Shown here: positions 51,522-62,436 of the stretch, piece by piece | Layout of the letters: the number at the start of each line of letters is the position of its first letter | How positions within the stretch are numbered: the stretch's first letter is position 1 | NCBI GenBank assembly: GCA_003963365.1 | Contig: RXJG01000002.1 | Coordinates: forward strand, 1 to 64,000 | DNA length: 64,000 nt | Direction: 5' to 3' | Origin: Sphingobacteriales bacterium | GTDB lineage: Bacteria; Bacteroidota; Bacteroidia; Chitinophagales; Chitinophagaceae | Notes under the pieces: model-generated | The model's database searches: none | What the model was told of the DNA's origin: nothing | The model's input: only the letters and a program-made list of their open reading frames with translations | Translations under genes and position numbers: made by a program

Positions 51522-54500
51522 TGCACACTAACGTTATGAAAAGAATTATACTATCCGCCTTATTTTCTTTATTGATGCTGGGTGCCTTTGCCCAGGCATA
51601 CAATAATGAATGGATAAACTACGGCCAAACTTATTACAAGTTTAAAGTTGGTTCAACAGGTTTGTGGCGAATTAATCAACCAACGCTGGCAGCTGCTGGT
51701 TTAGGCAATGCTAATGCTGAAGATTTTGTATTATGGCGAAACGGTGAAGTAGTTCCGGTTTATACTTCTGTGGCAACAGGCCCGATTCCTGCAAACGGGT
51801 TTATTGAGTTTTATGGTCTTCAAAATGATGGTAAACCAGATAAGCAGTTATACAGGCTGCCGGAATACCAGCTACACGATAAATACAGTTTAGAAACAGA
51901 CACTTCCACTTATTATCTTACAGTTCAGCCAGGCGTGGCTAATAGTCATTATTCAGCTGTTGCTAATAATGTTGCGGGCACCAGTTTAACTCCTGAATCA
52001 TCTTTTATGTACACACAAGGGTTGTACTATAGTGCTAAAATTAATACAGGCAACGCAGCAGTAATTGGAGCTGATTATGTTACTTCATCGGCTTATGATA
52101 ATGGAGAGGGCTGGACTTCAGGAGATCTTGGAGCAGGCGGACAAATAAACTTTACTGTAGGGAGTTTAAATATTGATCCTTCAGGGCCTCCCGTAAGTTT
52201 TAGTTACGGAGCTTTCGGAAATGCTAACAATATAAGAACAATTCGTATTAGTCTTAACGGATCCCCTGTTGCAGCAAAAGCAATTAATTATTTTGAAGCG
52301 GCACAGGAAACAATTAATAATATTCCTGTCTCACTTTTTAGCAGTAATGCTGTTACGTATAATATATTTAATGATGGAACAGTTCCAGGTGACAGGATAG
52401 TTATGTCATATTCCCGGTTAACTTATCCCAGGAAATATAATTTTGATTACAAAACGGTTTTTGATTTTACACTGCCTGCCAGACCCGATTCATCATTTAT
52501 CCAAATTAGTAATTTTAATGCAGGCGGTTCCCTGCCTGTTCTTTATGATCTTACCAACAAAAAATTAATGATTGGTGACCTGAGTGACCCGTCCTATGTA
52601 AAATTTGTATTACCACCCACCGCCACGGAAAGACAACTGGTATTGTTAAGCAGGGATGCCGGTTCTGTTCGTTTAGTAAATAATTTAATACCCAGAAATT
52701 TTATTGATTTTTCCAATGCAGCAAATCAGGGAGATTATATTATTGTAAGCAACCCGTTATTGTATGACGATGGTAACGGAAATAATTATGTTGATCAGTA
52801 CAAACAATACAGGGCATCGGCAGCTGGCGGAAGTTTTAATGCAAAGATTTATGATATAAGTGAATTAATTGATCAGTTTGCTTTTGGTATTAAAAATCAC
52901 CCCTCCTCAATAAAAAACTTTCTCCGGTTTGCAAGAGACAGGTTTAGCCAGAAACCTAAGTTTTGCCTGATTATAGGAAAGGGGGTTACTTATCCGGAAT
53001 TGAGAAGATTTGAAAGTTTGGCTGTTACTTCAAGGATTAATCTTGTACCAACTTTTGGATGGCCGGCCAGTGATAATTACCTCGCTTCGGAAACAAATAA
53101 AGATCCTACACCAGCCACACCAATCGGGAGGATAAGTGTGGTTTATCCTAATGAAATAAAAAATTACCTTGATAAAGTAAAACAGTATGAAGCCAACCTT
53201 AACAGCAGTTCCTGTACCATTGCCGATAAAGCATGGATGAAACAGGTAATGCATATTATTGGTGCAGAAGATGCAGTAGGTAACCAGATTGATTACTATA
53301 TGAGTAATCCATATACCGATACTATTCAAACAGCCCAGTATAGCGGAAACGTAAACAGGTTCAGAAAGACTTCCGACATTACTATTCAACAGGTGCATAA
53401 CGAGCAGGTTCCAATCCTTTTCCAAAGTGGGTTGGGATTGGTAACTTATTTTGGTCACTCATCTCCCAATACATTACAGTTTAGCCTGGATGAGCCGGCG
53501 GATTTAAAAAATGTTGGTAAGTATCCTTTCTTTATTGCGAATGGTTGCCAGGCAGGTAACAATTATCTTTTTGACACATTAAGATTGGCTCAAAACCTCA
53601 CCCTTTCTGAAAAGAATATCGTAACAGCTAATGCAGGAAGTATAGGTTTTCTTGCCAGTACGCATTTGGGCATCGTTAATTTTCTAAATTTTTATACGCA
53701 TGAATTTTATGTAGAACTTTCAAAAAAGTCTTACGGTAAACCTTTTGGGGAAATCTCAAAAAATACAATTAGTTATATTATGCAAACATATACTAATGAT
53801 GACTTTTATAACCGGCAGAATTCTGAGCAGGTTAATTTAAATGGTGATCCGGCCATAAAAGCTTATTCGTTTCCCAAACCAGATTATGTTATAGAACCAC
53901 AATTAGTGACAATATCTCCACAGATTATTTCTGTAGCAGAGCAAAATTTCAATGTTTCATTAAAAATGATGAATATTGGGAAAGGTGCTTCCGATTCTAT
54001 ACGAGTAGTGGTAAAAAGAAAATATCCGTCAGATGGTCATGAAGAAAATGTTTTTGATCAAAAAATTCCGGCTATTCAATTTGCAGACTCCATACAATTA
54101 GTACTGCCCATACAACCCTTACGGGATAAAGGGTTAAATAAACTCACCTTTATTGTTGATGCGGATAATGTGACTGATGAAATTTGCAAAACGAATAACA
54201 GCATCTCAAAAGATGTATTTATTTACGAAAACGAATTAAAACCTGTATATCCTGCAGATAATTCAATCATAAATAAACAAAATATCAGTTTTAGTGCTTC
54301 TACTGCCAACGCATTGCAGCCCAGCCAGCAATACCTTATGGAACTAGATACCACCGAAATGTTTAATTCACCATTAAAGGTGTCAGCTTCTGCAACCAGT
54401 ATAGGGGGTATAATTTCATTTACCCCAACTATTACTTTCCAGGATAGTACGGTGTATTACTGGCGTACTGGTGTTGGCGATGCTGCTACCGGCAATATAA

Positions 54501-56560
54501 TCTGGAATAATGCTTCTTTTGTTTATCTGCCAAACTCAACAGAGGGCTTTAACCAGTCGCATTATTACCAGTTTAAAAAAGATAAATATTATAATATTCA
54601 GTTAGATTCAAATGACCGCAAGTTTAAATTTAAAGTTTCTCAAAGGAACCTAAAAGTGAGAACAGGCATTTATCCATACTTTAATTTTGACCGTATAGAT
54701 GTAAATTTAGATTTTGAGAGTATTGATAATTATGGCTGCCGCTATCTTTCGTTCCAGTTTTATGTGCTGGACGGCAAAACACTAAAACCCTGGCACAATA
54801 CCGGAAGTTTATATGGCAGCCAGCCTATTTGTCAACGCCCATATCGTAACTTTTTTGAGTTCTCTTACCAGGATTCAGCCAGCAGAAGGAAGGCAATGGA
54901 TTTTATGAACTCTGTGCCGGATAGCAATTATATTTTAATTACTAACCTGGGAAGAGATTTTGTTAGTTCCGTTGATGCCACAACGCTAATGTCGGACACA
55001 TCCTATTTGGGTAGCGGAGTTTCATTATATCATACCTTTAAGAAGTATGGGTTTGAATTAATTGACTCATTCAGAGCTAACAAGCCAATGATATTTATTT
55101 TCAAGAAAAATGATTTGTCATTCCCCGCTCAGCAATATATAGGCAATACAACAGACTGGCTGGTGAAAGATTTTGATTTAAGAGGGTTAGTAAATATTGG
55201 TACAATTGAATCACCATGGTTTGGGCCTGCTAAAAAATGGATTGATTTGCATTGGGATGGAAAAAATCTTGAGCCACAGCCCGATCAAACCAGTGTAGAG
55301 ATTATTGGGCAAACATCAACAGGAAGTGTTGTATCACTTGCCACAGTTAACTCAGCAAAAGATACAACCGTCGGCTTTATTGATGCAGCTATTTATCCAT
55401 ATCTTAAGTTGCGATTGAATAATGGGGATACGGTGAATTCAACACCCAACCAATTGCGATATTGGAGGTTGAATGGAGAAACATTACCGGAAGGGGCTAT
55501 TGCACCCAACATTGCTTATCAATTTAAAGATGTGCTGGCACAGGGAGAGCAGCTTACAGTAAAAGTAGCATTCAAAAATATCACCAGTAACGTATTTGCA
55601 GATAGTCTTACCGTGAAATGTGTGATTACAGACAGGAATAATGTACCTAACAACTTTACGTTAAAAGTAAAAGCACCGCCACCGGGTGATACAACCACGG
55701 CCACTTTTGTTATTGACACAAAGAATTTATCCGGGGTGAATACCATGTACCTTGTATTTAATCCTGATTTAATTGTACCCGAACAATTCCTGTTTAATAA
55801 CTTTTTCTATAAAGATTTTACCGTAAACGCAGATAATTATAAACCAATCCTGGATGTAACCTTTGATGGAATACATATCCTCAGCAAAGATATCATCTCA
55901 TCTAAACCACATATACAAATCAAACTGAAGGATGATAACACATCATTATTGCTTAATGACACATCACTCTTCAGAATACAGGTGCGTTACCCGGATGGAA
56001 GGCTAACAGATGTGGTGTTTAACAGTGCACAGGTACAATTTACCAAGGCAACAAGCGGAGCAAATAATACGGCATTGATCGATTACTTCCCAACCTTTAC
56101 ACAAGATGGGCAATACGAACTGATTGTTACGGGCAAAGATGTAAATGGGAATAAATCAGGCGCAGTTCCATACAGGGTATTGTTTACTATCATCAATAAG
56201 CCGATGATTTCAAACATGCTCAATTATCCTAATCCGTTTACCACATCCACCGCATTTGTATTTACTATAACAGGAAGCGAAATACCACAAAATATACGGA
56301 TACAAATTCTTACGATTACAGGTAAAGTAGTAAGAGAAATAACCAAGGAAGAATTGGGTCCGCTTCGTATTGGTAGAAATATTACCGAGTTTAAATGGGA
56401 TGGAACCGATCAGTATGGTCAAAAACTGGCAAATGGTGTTTACCTCTACAGGGTGATCACTAATCTGAATGGCAAATCGCTGGATAAGTATAAGTCAGCC
56501 GATGATAATACCGATAAATTCTTTAACAATGGCTATGGTAAAATGTATTTAATGCGTTAA
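51521..56560 (+). CDS. Large C25-family (gingipain/PorU-like) peptidase with T9SS sorting tail
   Basis: A 1679-residue exported protein (signal RIILSALFSLLMLGAFAQA; ATG 51536 is the other possible start). The C25 peptidase core has the catalytic His646 in TYFGHSSPN and Cys676 in ANGCQAGNN, with CLIIGKGVTYPEL before them. Downstream come beta-sandwich domains, a segment resembling the interleukin-like EMT inducer fold (about residues 1120-1210, NYILITNLGRDFV, FKKYGFELIDSFR), and a C-terminal part with YPNPFTTSTAFVF and a FlgD-like WDGTDQYGQKLANGVYLYRV, the T9SS tail. This architecture matches what databases call PorU2, a putative second sortase. It follows the PorV-like gene with overlap. Whether it is a sortase or a secreted protease is open. 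Confidence 0.8.
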   Translation: MHTNVMKRIILSALFSLLMLGAFAQAYNNEWINYGQTYYKFKVGSTGLWRINQPTLAAAGLGNANAEDFVLWRNGEVVPVYTSVATGPIPANGFIEFYGLQNDGKPDKQLYRLPEYQLHDKYSLETDTSTYYLTVQPGVANSHYSAVANNVAGTSLTPESSFMYTQGLYYSAKINTGNAAVIGADYVTSSAYDNGEGWTSGDLGAGGQINFTVGSLNIDPSGPPVSFSYGAFGNANNIRTIRISLNGSPVAAKAINYFEAAQETINNIPVSLFSSNAVTYNIFNDGTVPGDRIVMSYSRLTYPRKYNFDYKTVFDFTLPARPDSSFIQISNFNAGGSLPVLYDLTNKKLMIGDLSDPSYVKFVLPPTATERQLVLLSRDAGSVRLVNNLIPRNFIDFSNAANQGDYIIVSNPLLYDDGNGNNYVDQYKQYRASAAGGSFNAKIYDISELIDQFAFGIKNHPSSIKNFLRFARDRFSQKPKFCLIIGKGVTYPELRRFESLAVTSRINLVPTFGWPASDNYLASETNKDPTPATPIGRISVVYPNEIKNYLDKVKQYEANLNSSSCTIADKAWMKQVMHIIGAEDAVGNQIDYYMSNPYTDTIQTAQYSGNVNRFRKTSDITIQQVHNEQVPILFQSGLGLVTYFGHSSPNTLQFSLDEPADLKNVGKYPFFIANGCQAGNNYLFDTLRLAQNLTLSEKNIVTANAGSIGFLASTHLGIVNFLNFYTHEFYVELSKKSYGKPFGEISKNTISYIMQTYTNDDFYNRQNSEQVNLNGDPAIKAYSFPKPDYVIEPQLVTISPQIISVAEQNFNVSLKMMNIGKGASDSIRVVVKRKYPSDGHEENVFDQKIPAIQFADSIQLVLPIQPLRDKGLNKLTFIVDADNVTDEICKTNNSISKDVFIYENELKPVYPADNSIINKQNISFSASTANALQPSQQYLMELDTTEMFNSPLKVSASATSIGGIISFTPTITFQDSTVYYWRTGVGDAATGNIIWNNASFVYLPNSTEGFNQSHYYQFKKDKYYNIQLDSNDRKFKFKVSQRNLKVRTGIYPYFNFDRIDVNLDFESIDNYGCRYLSFQFYVLDGKTLKPWHNTGSLYGSQPICQRPYRNFFEFSYQDSASRRKAMDFMNSVPDSNYILITNLGRDFVSSVDATTLMSDTSYLGSGVSLYHTFKKYGFELIDSFRANKPMIFIFKKNDLSFPAQQYIGNTTDWLVKDFDLRGLVNIGTIESPWFGPAKKWIDLHWDGKNLEPQPDQTSVEIIGQTSTGSVVSLATVNSAKDTTVGFIDAAIYPYLKLRLNNGDTVNSTPNQLRYWRLNGETLPEGAIAPNIAYQFKDVLAQGEQLTVKVAFKNITSNVFADSLTVKCVITDRNNVPNNFTLKVKAPPPGDTTTATFVIDTKNLSGVNTMYLVFNPDLIVPEQFLFNNFFYKDFTVNADNYKPILDVTFDGIHILSKDIISSKPHIQIKLKDDNTSLLLNDTSLFRIQVRYPDGRLTDVVFNSAQVQFTKATSGANNTALIDYFPTFTQDGQYELIVTGKDVNGNKSGAVPYRVLFTIINKPMISNMLNYPNPFTTSTAFVFTITGSEIPQNIRIQILTITGKVVREITKEELGPLRIGRNITEFKWDGTDQYGQKLANGVYLYRVITNLNGKSLDKYKSADDNTDKFFNNGYGKMYLMR

Positions 56561-56585
56561 TGTTGAACTTTTGATAAAATAAGAG

Positions 56586-56615
56586 GCCGGGATTCAACTT
56601 CCCGGCTTTCTTTTT
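56586..56615 (+). terminator. Terminator of the PorV-C25 unit
   Basis: A 7-bp GC-rich stem GCCGGGA (56586-56592) pairs with 56600-56606 and is followed by TTTCTTTTT. Confidence 0.8.
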
Positions 56616-56652
56616 GTTACCAATAACGGAAACGTAAAATATCCAAACCTGT

Positions 56653-56660
56653 TACCTTTG
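56653..56660 (+). promoter_or_regulatory. -7 element upstream of hscA
   Basis: TACCTTTG ends 17 nt before the hscA ATG. No -33 TTTG at 19-21 nt was found. Confidence 0.45.
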
Positions 56661-56677
56661 CGTCCTTTATAATACAT

Positions 56678-58534
56678 ATGGCAAAAATTGGAATTAATAT
56701 AGCAACCGGCAGTCTGCAGCAGGAAGAAATAATTATCGGAATCGATCTTGGTACCACTAATAGCCTGGTGGCAATTATTCATCCGGAAGAAAAGAAACCA
56801 GTAGTAATTAAAGAACATGATAGCAGTGCATTGGTGCCATCAGTCATTTACTTTGATAGTTATGGAAATGCCATTGTGGGCAGCGAAGCTAAAAAGCATC
56901 TTATAACCGAACCTCAAAACACAATTTTCTCAGCCAAGCGATTAATGGGTAAATCGTATAATGATATCAGGCAAAATGCTTCTTTCTTTACCTACAAAGT
57001 ATTTGATGATGATACAGAACGACTGGTGAAAGTGCAGGTGGGAAACAGGTTTTATTCTCCCATTGAGTTATCCTCTTTTATACTAAAAGAACTTAAGCAA
57101 AGAGCCGAACATATTTTAAAAACTCCGGTTAATAAAGCTGTGATTACGGTGCCGGCCTATTTTAACGATGCCCAACGCCAGGCAACAAGGGATGCAGGAA
57201 AACTTGCCGGATTAGATGTGCTTAGAATCATCAATGAACCCACTGCCGCCAGTTTGGCTTATGGATTAGGTATGAAAAGTGATGAAGAGAAAACAGTAGC
57301 AGTATATGATTTGGGCGGGGGAACCTTTGATATTTCTGTTTTACGAATTGCCAATGGAATATTTGAAGTTTTATCAACCAATGGCGATACTTACCTGGGT
57401 GGCGATGATTTTGATGCAGCTATTGTTAAACGCTGGATGAAGGAGCATCGTATTACCGAACAACAGGTAGCCGGTGATAAAGCATTGGCACAGGCGTTAC
57501 GCATAAGAGCAGAAGAGGCGAAAGTGCATTTGAGTACAAAGGATGTTTACATTGGAAAAGTTAATGATTATCCATTGCAAATTACCCGGCAGGAATTTAT
57601 TACGACTATTGCTCCATTAGTTGATAAAACAATTCAGTGCTGTAAAAACGCATTGCAGGATGCAGAATTATCTGCCGGAGATATTGATGAAATTGTAATG
57701 GTAGGTGGGTCTACCCGTGTGCCTTTTGTAAAGGAAACTGTTAGCAGGTTCTTTGGCAAACCCGTGCATGATGAAATTAATCCCGATGAAGCAGTGGCGT
57801 TGGGGGCAGCAGTGCAGGCAGATATTCTTGCAGGCAATAACAAAGATTTTTTATTGCTGGATATTACTCCTTTATCGTTGGGTATTGAAACTATGGGAGG
57901 ATTGATGGATGTGCTGATTCCCCGTAATTCAAAAATTCCTGCTAAAACAGGAAGACAATACACTACACAGAAAGACGGGCAAAGCAATATGCGAATTTCA
58001 GTTTACCAGGGCGAAAGAGACCTCGTAAAAGATAATCGTAAGCTGGCTGAGTTTAATTTAACAGGAATTCCCGGCATGCCGGCAGGGTTACCAAAAGTAG
58101 AAGTAAGTTTTTTAATTAATGCTGATGGAATATTGATGGTAAAAGCAAAAGAGTTGCGCAGTGGAGTGGAACAATCATTAGAAGTAAAACCACAATATGG
58201 TTTAACAGATGAGGAAGTAGAAAAAATGTTGCTTGACTCCATCACTCATGCTAAAGAAGATATTGCCACCCGTGCACTGGTAGAAGCAAAAACAGAAGCG
58301 GAACAGTTAATTAACACTACACAAAACTTTATTAATAAGAATAGAGAGCATTTAACGGAAGCGGAAATTAACGCTACCGGTAATGCTGTTAAAAATTTGC
58401 AGGATGCTATGGCAAAAGAAGACAAAGACGCCATACAGCGGAAGATTGAAGCACTGAATGAATTATCCCGTCCGTATGCAGAAAGACTGATGGATAAAGC
58501 TATTTCAATGGCGATGAAAGGAAAATCTGTTTAA
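56678..58534 (+). CDS. hscA: Hsp70-family Fe-S assembly chaperone HscA
   Basis: A 618-residue Hsp70 with ATPase motifs [37 protein letters not shown] and [13 protein letters not shown], and a substrate-binding domain with [16 protein letters not shown] and [12 protein letters not shown]. The N-terminal extension [10 protein letters not shown] before the first ATPase strand, and the short lid, are the usual marks of the Bacteroidota HscA rather than DnaK. HscA works with HscB on IscU; no isc genes adjoin it. Monocistronic, its stop shares TTAA with the convergent YfhO gene. Confidence 0.85.
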   Translation: MAKIGINIATGSLQQEEIIIGIDLGTTNSLVAIIHPEEKKPVVIKEHDSSALVPSVIYFDSYGNAIVGSEAKKHLITEPQNTIFSAKRLMGKSYNDIRQNASFFTYKVFDDDTERLVKVQVGNRFYSPIELSSFILKELKQRAEHILKTPVNKAVITVPAYFNDAQRQATRDAGKLAGLDVLRIINEPTAASLAYGLGMKSDEEKTVAVYDLGGGTFDISVLRIANGIFEVLSTNGDTYLGGDDFDAAIVKRWMKEHRITEQQVAGDKALAQALRIRAEEAKVHLSTKDVYIGKVNDYPLQITRQEFITTIAPLVDKTIQCCKNALQDAELSAGDIDEIVMVGGSTRVPFVKETVSRFFGKPVHDEINPDEAVALGAAVQADILAGNNKDFLLLDITPLSLGIETMGGLMDVLIPRNSKIPAKTGRQYTTQKDGQSNMRISVYQGERDLVKDNRKLAEFNLTGIPGMPAGLPKVEVSFLINADGILMVKAKELRSGVEQSLEVKPQYGLTDEEVEKMLLDSITHAKEDIATRALVEAKTEAEQLINTTQNFINKNREHLTEAEINATGNAVKNLQDAMAKEDKDAIQRKIEALNELSRPYAERLMDKAISMAMKGKSV

Positions 58535-60657
58535 ATGGTTTTTCGTTTCAACGCTGTATTAATTTTATAAACGAACAGCAGTAAAAGCACAACCATATTA
58601 AGTAAGCCTAACTTTTTTATTATCCCAGGTTCATAAGATAAATTAATGCTGTGTTCCCCTTTACTTACAGGAACACACATGAAAGTATAATTACAGGGTA
58701 TTAGGTTTGTCTTATTTCCATCAACCGTGGCCTCCCAGTATTTATAATAGTTCTGTTTTATTACCAGCACATAATCATCCTTGCTGGCTGATTCAATTGA
58801 AATTTGATTGGGTTCAACTTTGATGAGTTTGATTGATGAAGATGAATCGGGTGCAGAACCTGGCGGAAAATCATTCGTCCGGTAGTGAATATTTACAAAA
58901 CAGGTAAAAGAGTCCTTAGCTGATGCCGGAATAGAGTCGCTATAAAATATTATTTGTTGCGCTTTATAAAGAAAGGAAGAATGAATGAAGATGTTGTTTA
59001 ATCCACTGGAAAAATATTGCTGATTAGATTTAAAAAGATTGGGATAAGTTTTTGCCTTTGTAAGGGTCCCGATCTCTTTGCTGTACATGCTCCAGTTGCC
59101 AAATGACTTTTCAAAAGCAGGATCGGCAGTGGTGTTTTTTATAATTGGTTTTAATTCGGGTAACGGGAATCCTTTGGGAGCAGTATTTAGTAATTCCTGC
59201 GTAGCCTTAACTGATTTTTGTCCAACAATAGTAAATGGTGCATTGAGGCTAACCGCCAGGAATAAATCAATAAAACAAACAACGCTGATCAATGTAAACT
59301 TATGCTGAGTTTTGGTTCTTAATAAAACAAGCAGCAGGGGAATTTGAATCACTGATTGTATTACGATCGTTTTTGAAAGACTGATGTTTTCAATCCAGTC
59401 TTTAATACCTCGCTTATCAAAAGAAACAGGCAATAAACTATCATGACTTTTTAAGAGGCTAAAAACAGAATAACTGAATAGCAATCCAATAAAGATTAAT
59501 AATCCCGTAATGATTTTATTGATTTTAATAGTAAGTTTTCCTTCAAAAAAATCAGATAATGAATAACCGCAGGCGAGGAGCAAAAAGAAAATCCCCGGCA
59601 ACCTGAAAACTGAAATTAGTCTTACAAAACCAAGCAGGGGAATGTAATGGGTAAGAAATCTGCTTATTATTCCCCCAAATGAAAGAATAAAAAAACAAGC
59701 TGCAGCAGTAAAAAAAATTTTTTGGTAATAATTTTTTTTTGAAACGAGTGTAGCTATAAAAAAAATGAGTATAACAATTCCCATATAGGCATTGCGCATA
59801 CCGAGATCGGTATGCTGAAATAATTCACCGGGTGATACAGATGTAAAAGGTAATAATGCTGATATTACTGATACTATGGGAAAATGATTGCTGACCTGTG
59901 CGGCACTTAATGATTGGCTTCTTGAGAGATAAGGAAATAATTCCAGCGCAGAAAAAAGATACCCGCTGGTTAATAATAGTATTAATACGACAGAGAACAC
60001 CAGTTGAATGATTGTCTTCTGAAATACAGCAGGAGATTTATCAGATAAAACAAAAAACAAAATAAGCGTTATGTAAAATAAACTGATGATCAGGTAGGGG
60101 TGGGCACTAACAATAAACAAAGCTGTCCATAATGCAAGGCTAACAGCATTTTTAAACCGGGGCTCTTCAATAATATTTAAATAAGCTGAAAGAACAAAGG
60201 GAAGTATCGCTGCTCCACATATCCAGTTTGTGTGTTGTGCGTTGCCGGTAAAAATTCCTCCGCAGGCATAACATAAGGCAATAACAAACGCTGCTTTACT
60301 ATTTTGTTTAAGCCTGGCAGATAAACTAAACATTCCCCATGCCGCCAATATGCAATACAGCAGGTATTCAAGATGAACAGTATAAACAGTATATCCACCC
60401 AGCAAAGAAAATATCCATGTAAATGGGCTCCAGAAACTGCTGGTTAAATCAGCATGCATAGGATAGCCATAGTTGATATATGGATTCCACCAGGGGATGA
60501 TGTTGTTATGTATGGATTCAGCAATAAAATATTTGGCAGGGAAATAACCGGCCAGGGCATCGTTCTTCATTGCAAACAAAAAAGTAGAAACGGGCCAGTA
60601 AATGATAATGATCAATACTGCCAGCCAGCAATAATATTTGAAATAATTTTTTACCAT
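58531..60657 (-). CDS. YfhO family polytopic membrane protein (GT-C-like glycosyltransferase)
   Basis: A 708-residue membrane protein with about 12 TM helices and a periplasmic C-terminal domain ending in one more helix. It resembles YfhO, a GT-C-type glycosyltransferase family, from the early [16 protein letters not shown] and the C-terminal [12 protein letters not shown] and [11 protein letters not shown]. The start is ATG 60657; a TTG at 60675 is less likely. By family knowledge it adds sugars to lipid-linked or teichoic-type glycans; the acceptor here is unknown. It shares a TTAA stop with hscA and diverges from the methyltransferase gene. Confidence 0.75.
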   Translation of the reverse strand: MVKNYFKYYCWLAVLIIIIYWPVSTFLFAMKNDALAGYFPAKYFIAESIHNNIIPWWNPYINYGYPMHADLTSSFWSPFTWIFSLLGGYTVYTVHLEYLLYCILAAWGMFSLSARLKQNSKAAFVIALCYACGGIFTGNAQHTNWICGAAILPFVLSAYLNIIEEPRFKNAVSLALWTALFIVSAHPYLIISLFYITLILFFVLSDKSPAVFQKTIIQLVFSVVLILLLTSGYLFSALELFPYLSRSQSLSAAQVSNHFPIVSVISALLPFTSVSPGELFQHTDLGMRNAYMGIVILIFFIATLVSKKNYYQKIFFTAAACFFILSFGGIISRFLTHYIPLLGFVRLISVFRLPGIFFLLLACGYSLSDFFEGKLTIKINKIITGLLIFIGLLFSYSVFSLLKSHDSLLPVSFDKRGIKDWIENISLSKTIVIQSVIQIPLLLVLLRTKTQHKFTLISVVCFIDLFLAVSLNAPFTIVGQKSVKATQELLNTAPKGFPLPELKPIIKNTTADPAFEKSFGNWSMYSKEIGTLTKAKTYPNLFKSNQQYFSSGLNNIFIHSSFLYKAQQIIFYSDSIPASAKDSFTCFVNIHYRTNDFPPGSAPDSSSSIKLIKVEPNQISIESASKDDYVLVIKQNYYKYWEATVDGNKTNLIPCNYTFMCVPVSKGEHSINLSYEPGIIKKLGLLNMVVLLLLFVYKINTALKRKTI

Positions 60658-60702
60658 TAAGTGGTTACGATGCAATTAAAATCAAATTTAGCCTTTATCA
60701 GT

Positions 60703-60710
60703 TAACTTTG
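60703..60710 (+). promoter_or_regulatory. -7 element upstream of the methyltransferase gene
   Basis: TAACTTTG ends 12 nt before ATG 60723. An apparent TTG start at 60708 lies inside this box, which argues against that start. Confidence 0.5.
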
Positions 60711-60722
60711 AATTTTCACAAT

Positions 60723-61442
60723 ATGTTTGAGGCATTTCCCAAAACAAGACCGCAGGTTGATGAAGAGAAATTGAAAAGGCTCTATAAAAATTATGAGCAA
60801 AACCGGTTGCGAAAAACTATGGCATCACGGTTAGCCGGTTTTGCGGAAGGGTGGATGCATACCAAAGTGGCGGCAGATGTAAAAAACGATGCAACGAAAT
60901 CAACCCTGGAAATAGGAGCAGGTTCTCTGAATCATCTCGTTTACGAAAATGGTAAGATGTATGATATAGTTGAACCCTGGAAAAAACTTTGGATTGGTTC
61001 CCCTTTTCTAAACAGGATTGGGAATAAATATGATGATATCAACGAATTGCCTTCAACGGTTACGTACGATCGTATCATTTCTATCGCCACATTTGAACAT
61101 ATTTTGGATCTTCCCGGTTTAGTGGCAAAAACCTGTTTGCATCTTAGTGAAAATGGCTGTTTAAGAGTGGCTATCCCTAATGAAGGAAGTTTTATCTGGA
61201 CTGCCTGCTGGCGGTTGACTACAGGATTAGAATACTTTTTAAAAACGGGGGAAGATTATGGCCTTATTATGAAACATGAACATGTAAATACAGCCAATGA
61301 AACAGAGCAGGTGCTGAAGTATTTTTATGGGGATGTAAAAAAATCTGTGTTTGGAATAAACAATGTGCTGGCCATTTACCGCTTTTATGAATGCAGGTTA
61401 CCACAAATTGAAAAAGCGTCAGTGTATCTTAAGCAATCTTAA
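60723..61442 (+). CDS. SAM-dependent methyltransferase, envelope-glycan context
   Basis: A 239-residue class I methyltransferase. SAM motif I is STLEIGAGSLNHL, motif II is near MYDIVEPWKKL, and YDRIISIATFEHILDLP is the Methyltransf_11-type motif. The start is taken at ATG 60723, since the TTG start at 60708 is inside the -7 promoter box. The acceptor is not known. Neighbours (YfhO, two GT2 glycosyltransferases) suggest sugar or polyprenyl-glycan modification. Its stop shares TTAA with the convergent GT2 gene. Confidence 0.7.
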   Translation: MFEAFPKTRPQVDEEKLKRLYKNYEQNRLRKTMASRLAGFAEGWMHTKVAADVKNDATKSTLEIGAGSLNHLVYENGKMYDIVEPWKKLWIGSPFLNRIGNKYDDINELPSTVTYDRIISIATFEHILDLPGLVAKTCLHLSENGCLRVAIPNEGSFIWTACWRLTTGLEYFLKTGEDYGLIMKHEHVNTANETEQVLKYFYGDVKKSVFGINNVLAIYRFYECRLPQIEKASVYLKQS

Positions 61443-62353
61443 ATATTGATTTTATCTTTTACAAGAAAGACGGGGCGTTTTTTTACTTCGGTAAACATGC
61501 CGGCAATATATTCACCCAGTAACCCTATTACCAGTAATTGAATTCCTCCAAGCAACATTACCGCAATAATTATTGAAGCCCACCCGGGGATTGTTTCTCC
61601 ACGGAAATAACTGACCAGTGCAAAAACCGCAAAAGCAAAAGCAAATAATGAAACAACGGAACCTATTAATAACGATAAACGAAGCGGTTTGAAACTGAAG
61701 GAGGTAGTTCCTTTCAGAGCCAGCTTCACCATTTTATTATAGGAATATTTTGTTTCACCGTTCTTTCTTTCAGGAGCAGTGAAACTGATAGTTGTTTTTT
61801 TGAAACCTACCCAATTAAAAATCCCCCTAAGAAAAATTTCTCTCTCTTCAAATTGCGTAACTGCTTCCATTACTTTTCTGTTGAAGGCTCTGAAGTCGGC
61901 TGACCCTGCTTCTATTTTTGTGTCGGACAAAAAGTTGATGAATTTATAGAAAATACTGCTGCTTAATTTTTTTAAAGGAGGTAATTTTTCTTCCCCTTCT
62001 CTTTTAGTAAGCACAATATCGTTACCATCATTGAGTAAGCGTATCATTTCAGGAATTAATGATGCCGGATGCTGAAGGTCTCCATCCATGGTAATTATAA
62101 TATTGCCTTTAGCATAATGCATGCCGGCAATCAATGCATTTTGATGACCAAAATTTTTGGAAAGAGAAATACATTTAACCCTGTTATCTGATTGTGCAAT
62201 TGTTTCTATTACCGCAAGTGTTGCATCGGTACTTCCATCATCTACCCATAATAGTTCAAAATCTGCCGGGCAATGCTGTTTAACCGCATTGTATAAAGGC
62301 AGAATATTGTCCGCTTCATTAAATACCGGTACTATAATGGAAACACCTGGCAT
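61439..62353 (-). CDS. GT2 family polyprenyl-phosphate glycosyltransferase (copy 1)
   Basis: A 304-residue membrane glycosyltransferase of the DPM1/GtrB/ArnC type, which puts a sugar on undecaprenyl phosphate. The GT2 core has VSIIVPVFNEADNI, VDDGSTDAT, and the DxD region TMDGDLQHP. Two C-terminal TM helices are present, ending in GLLGEYIAGMFTEVKKRPVF, the usual family end. It stops on a TTAA shared with the methyltransferase. The next gene on the same strand is a paralogue. Confidence 0.9.
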   Translation of the reverse strand: MPGVSIIVPVFNEADNILPLYNAVKQHCPADFELLWVDDGSTDATLAVIETIAQSDNRVKCISLSKNFGHQNALIAGMHYAKGNIIITMDGDLQHPASLIPEMIRLLNDGNDIVLTKREGEEKLPPLKKLSSSIFYKFINFLSDTKIEAGSADFRAFNRKVMEAVTQFEEREIFLRGIFNWVGFKKTTISFTAPERKNGETKYSYNKMVKLALKGTTSFSFKPLRLSLLIGSVVSLFAFAFAVFALVSYFRGETIPGWASIIIAVMLLGGIQLLVIGLLGEYIAGMFTEVKKRPVFLVKDKINI

Positions 62354-62436
62354 ATAGAGTTATTACCTGCAAATATGGTGATAAGCTTACAATTTATAGT
62401 GTAAACAGGATAATATTCTTATTTACCAAAGAAGAT

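Noticed and set aside
53030-53458. A 142-codon minus-strand frame inside the C25 peptidase gene
   Set aside because: Antisense shadow, with no start context and no family features.
60708-60722. TTG start for the methyltransferase gene
   Set aside because: The TTG is part of a TAACTTTG promoter box; ATG 60723 follows at once.
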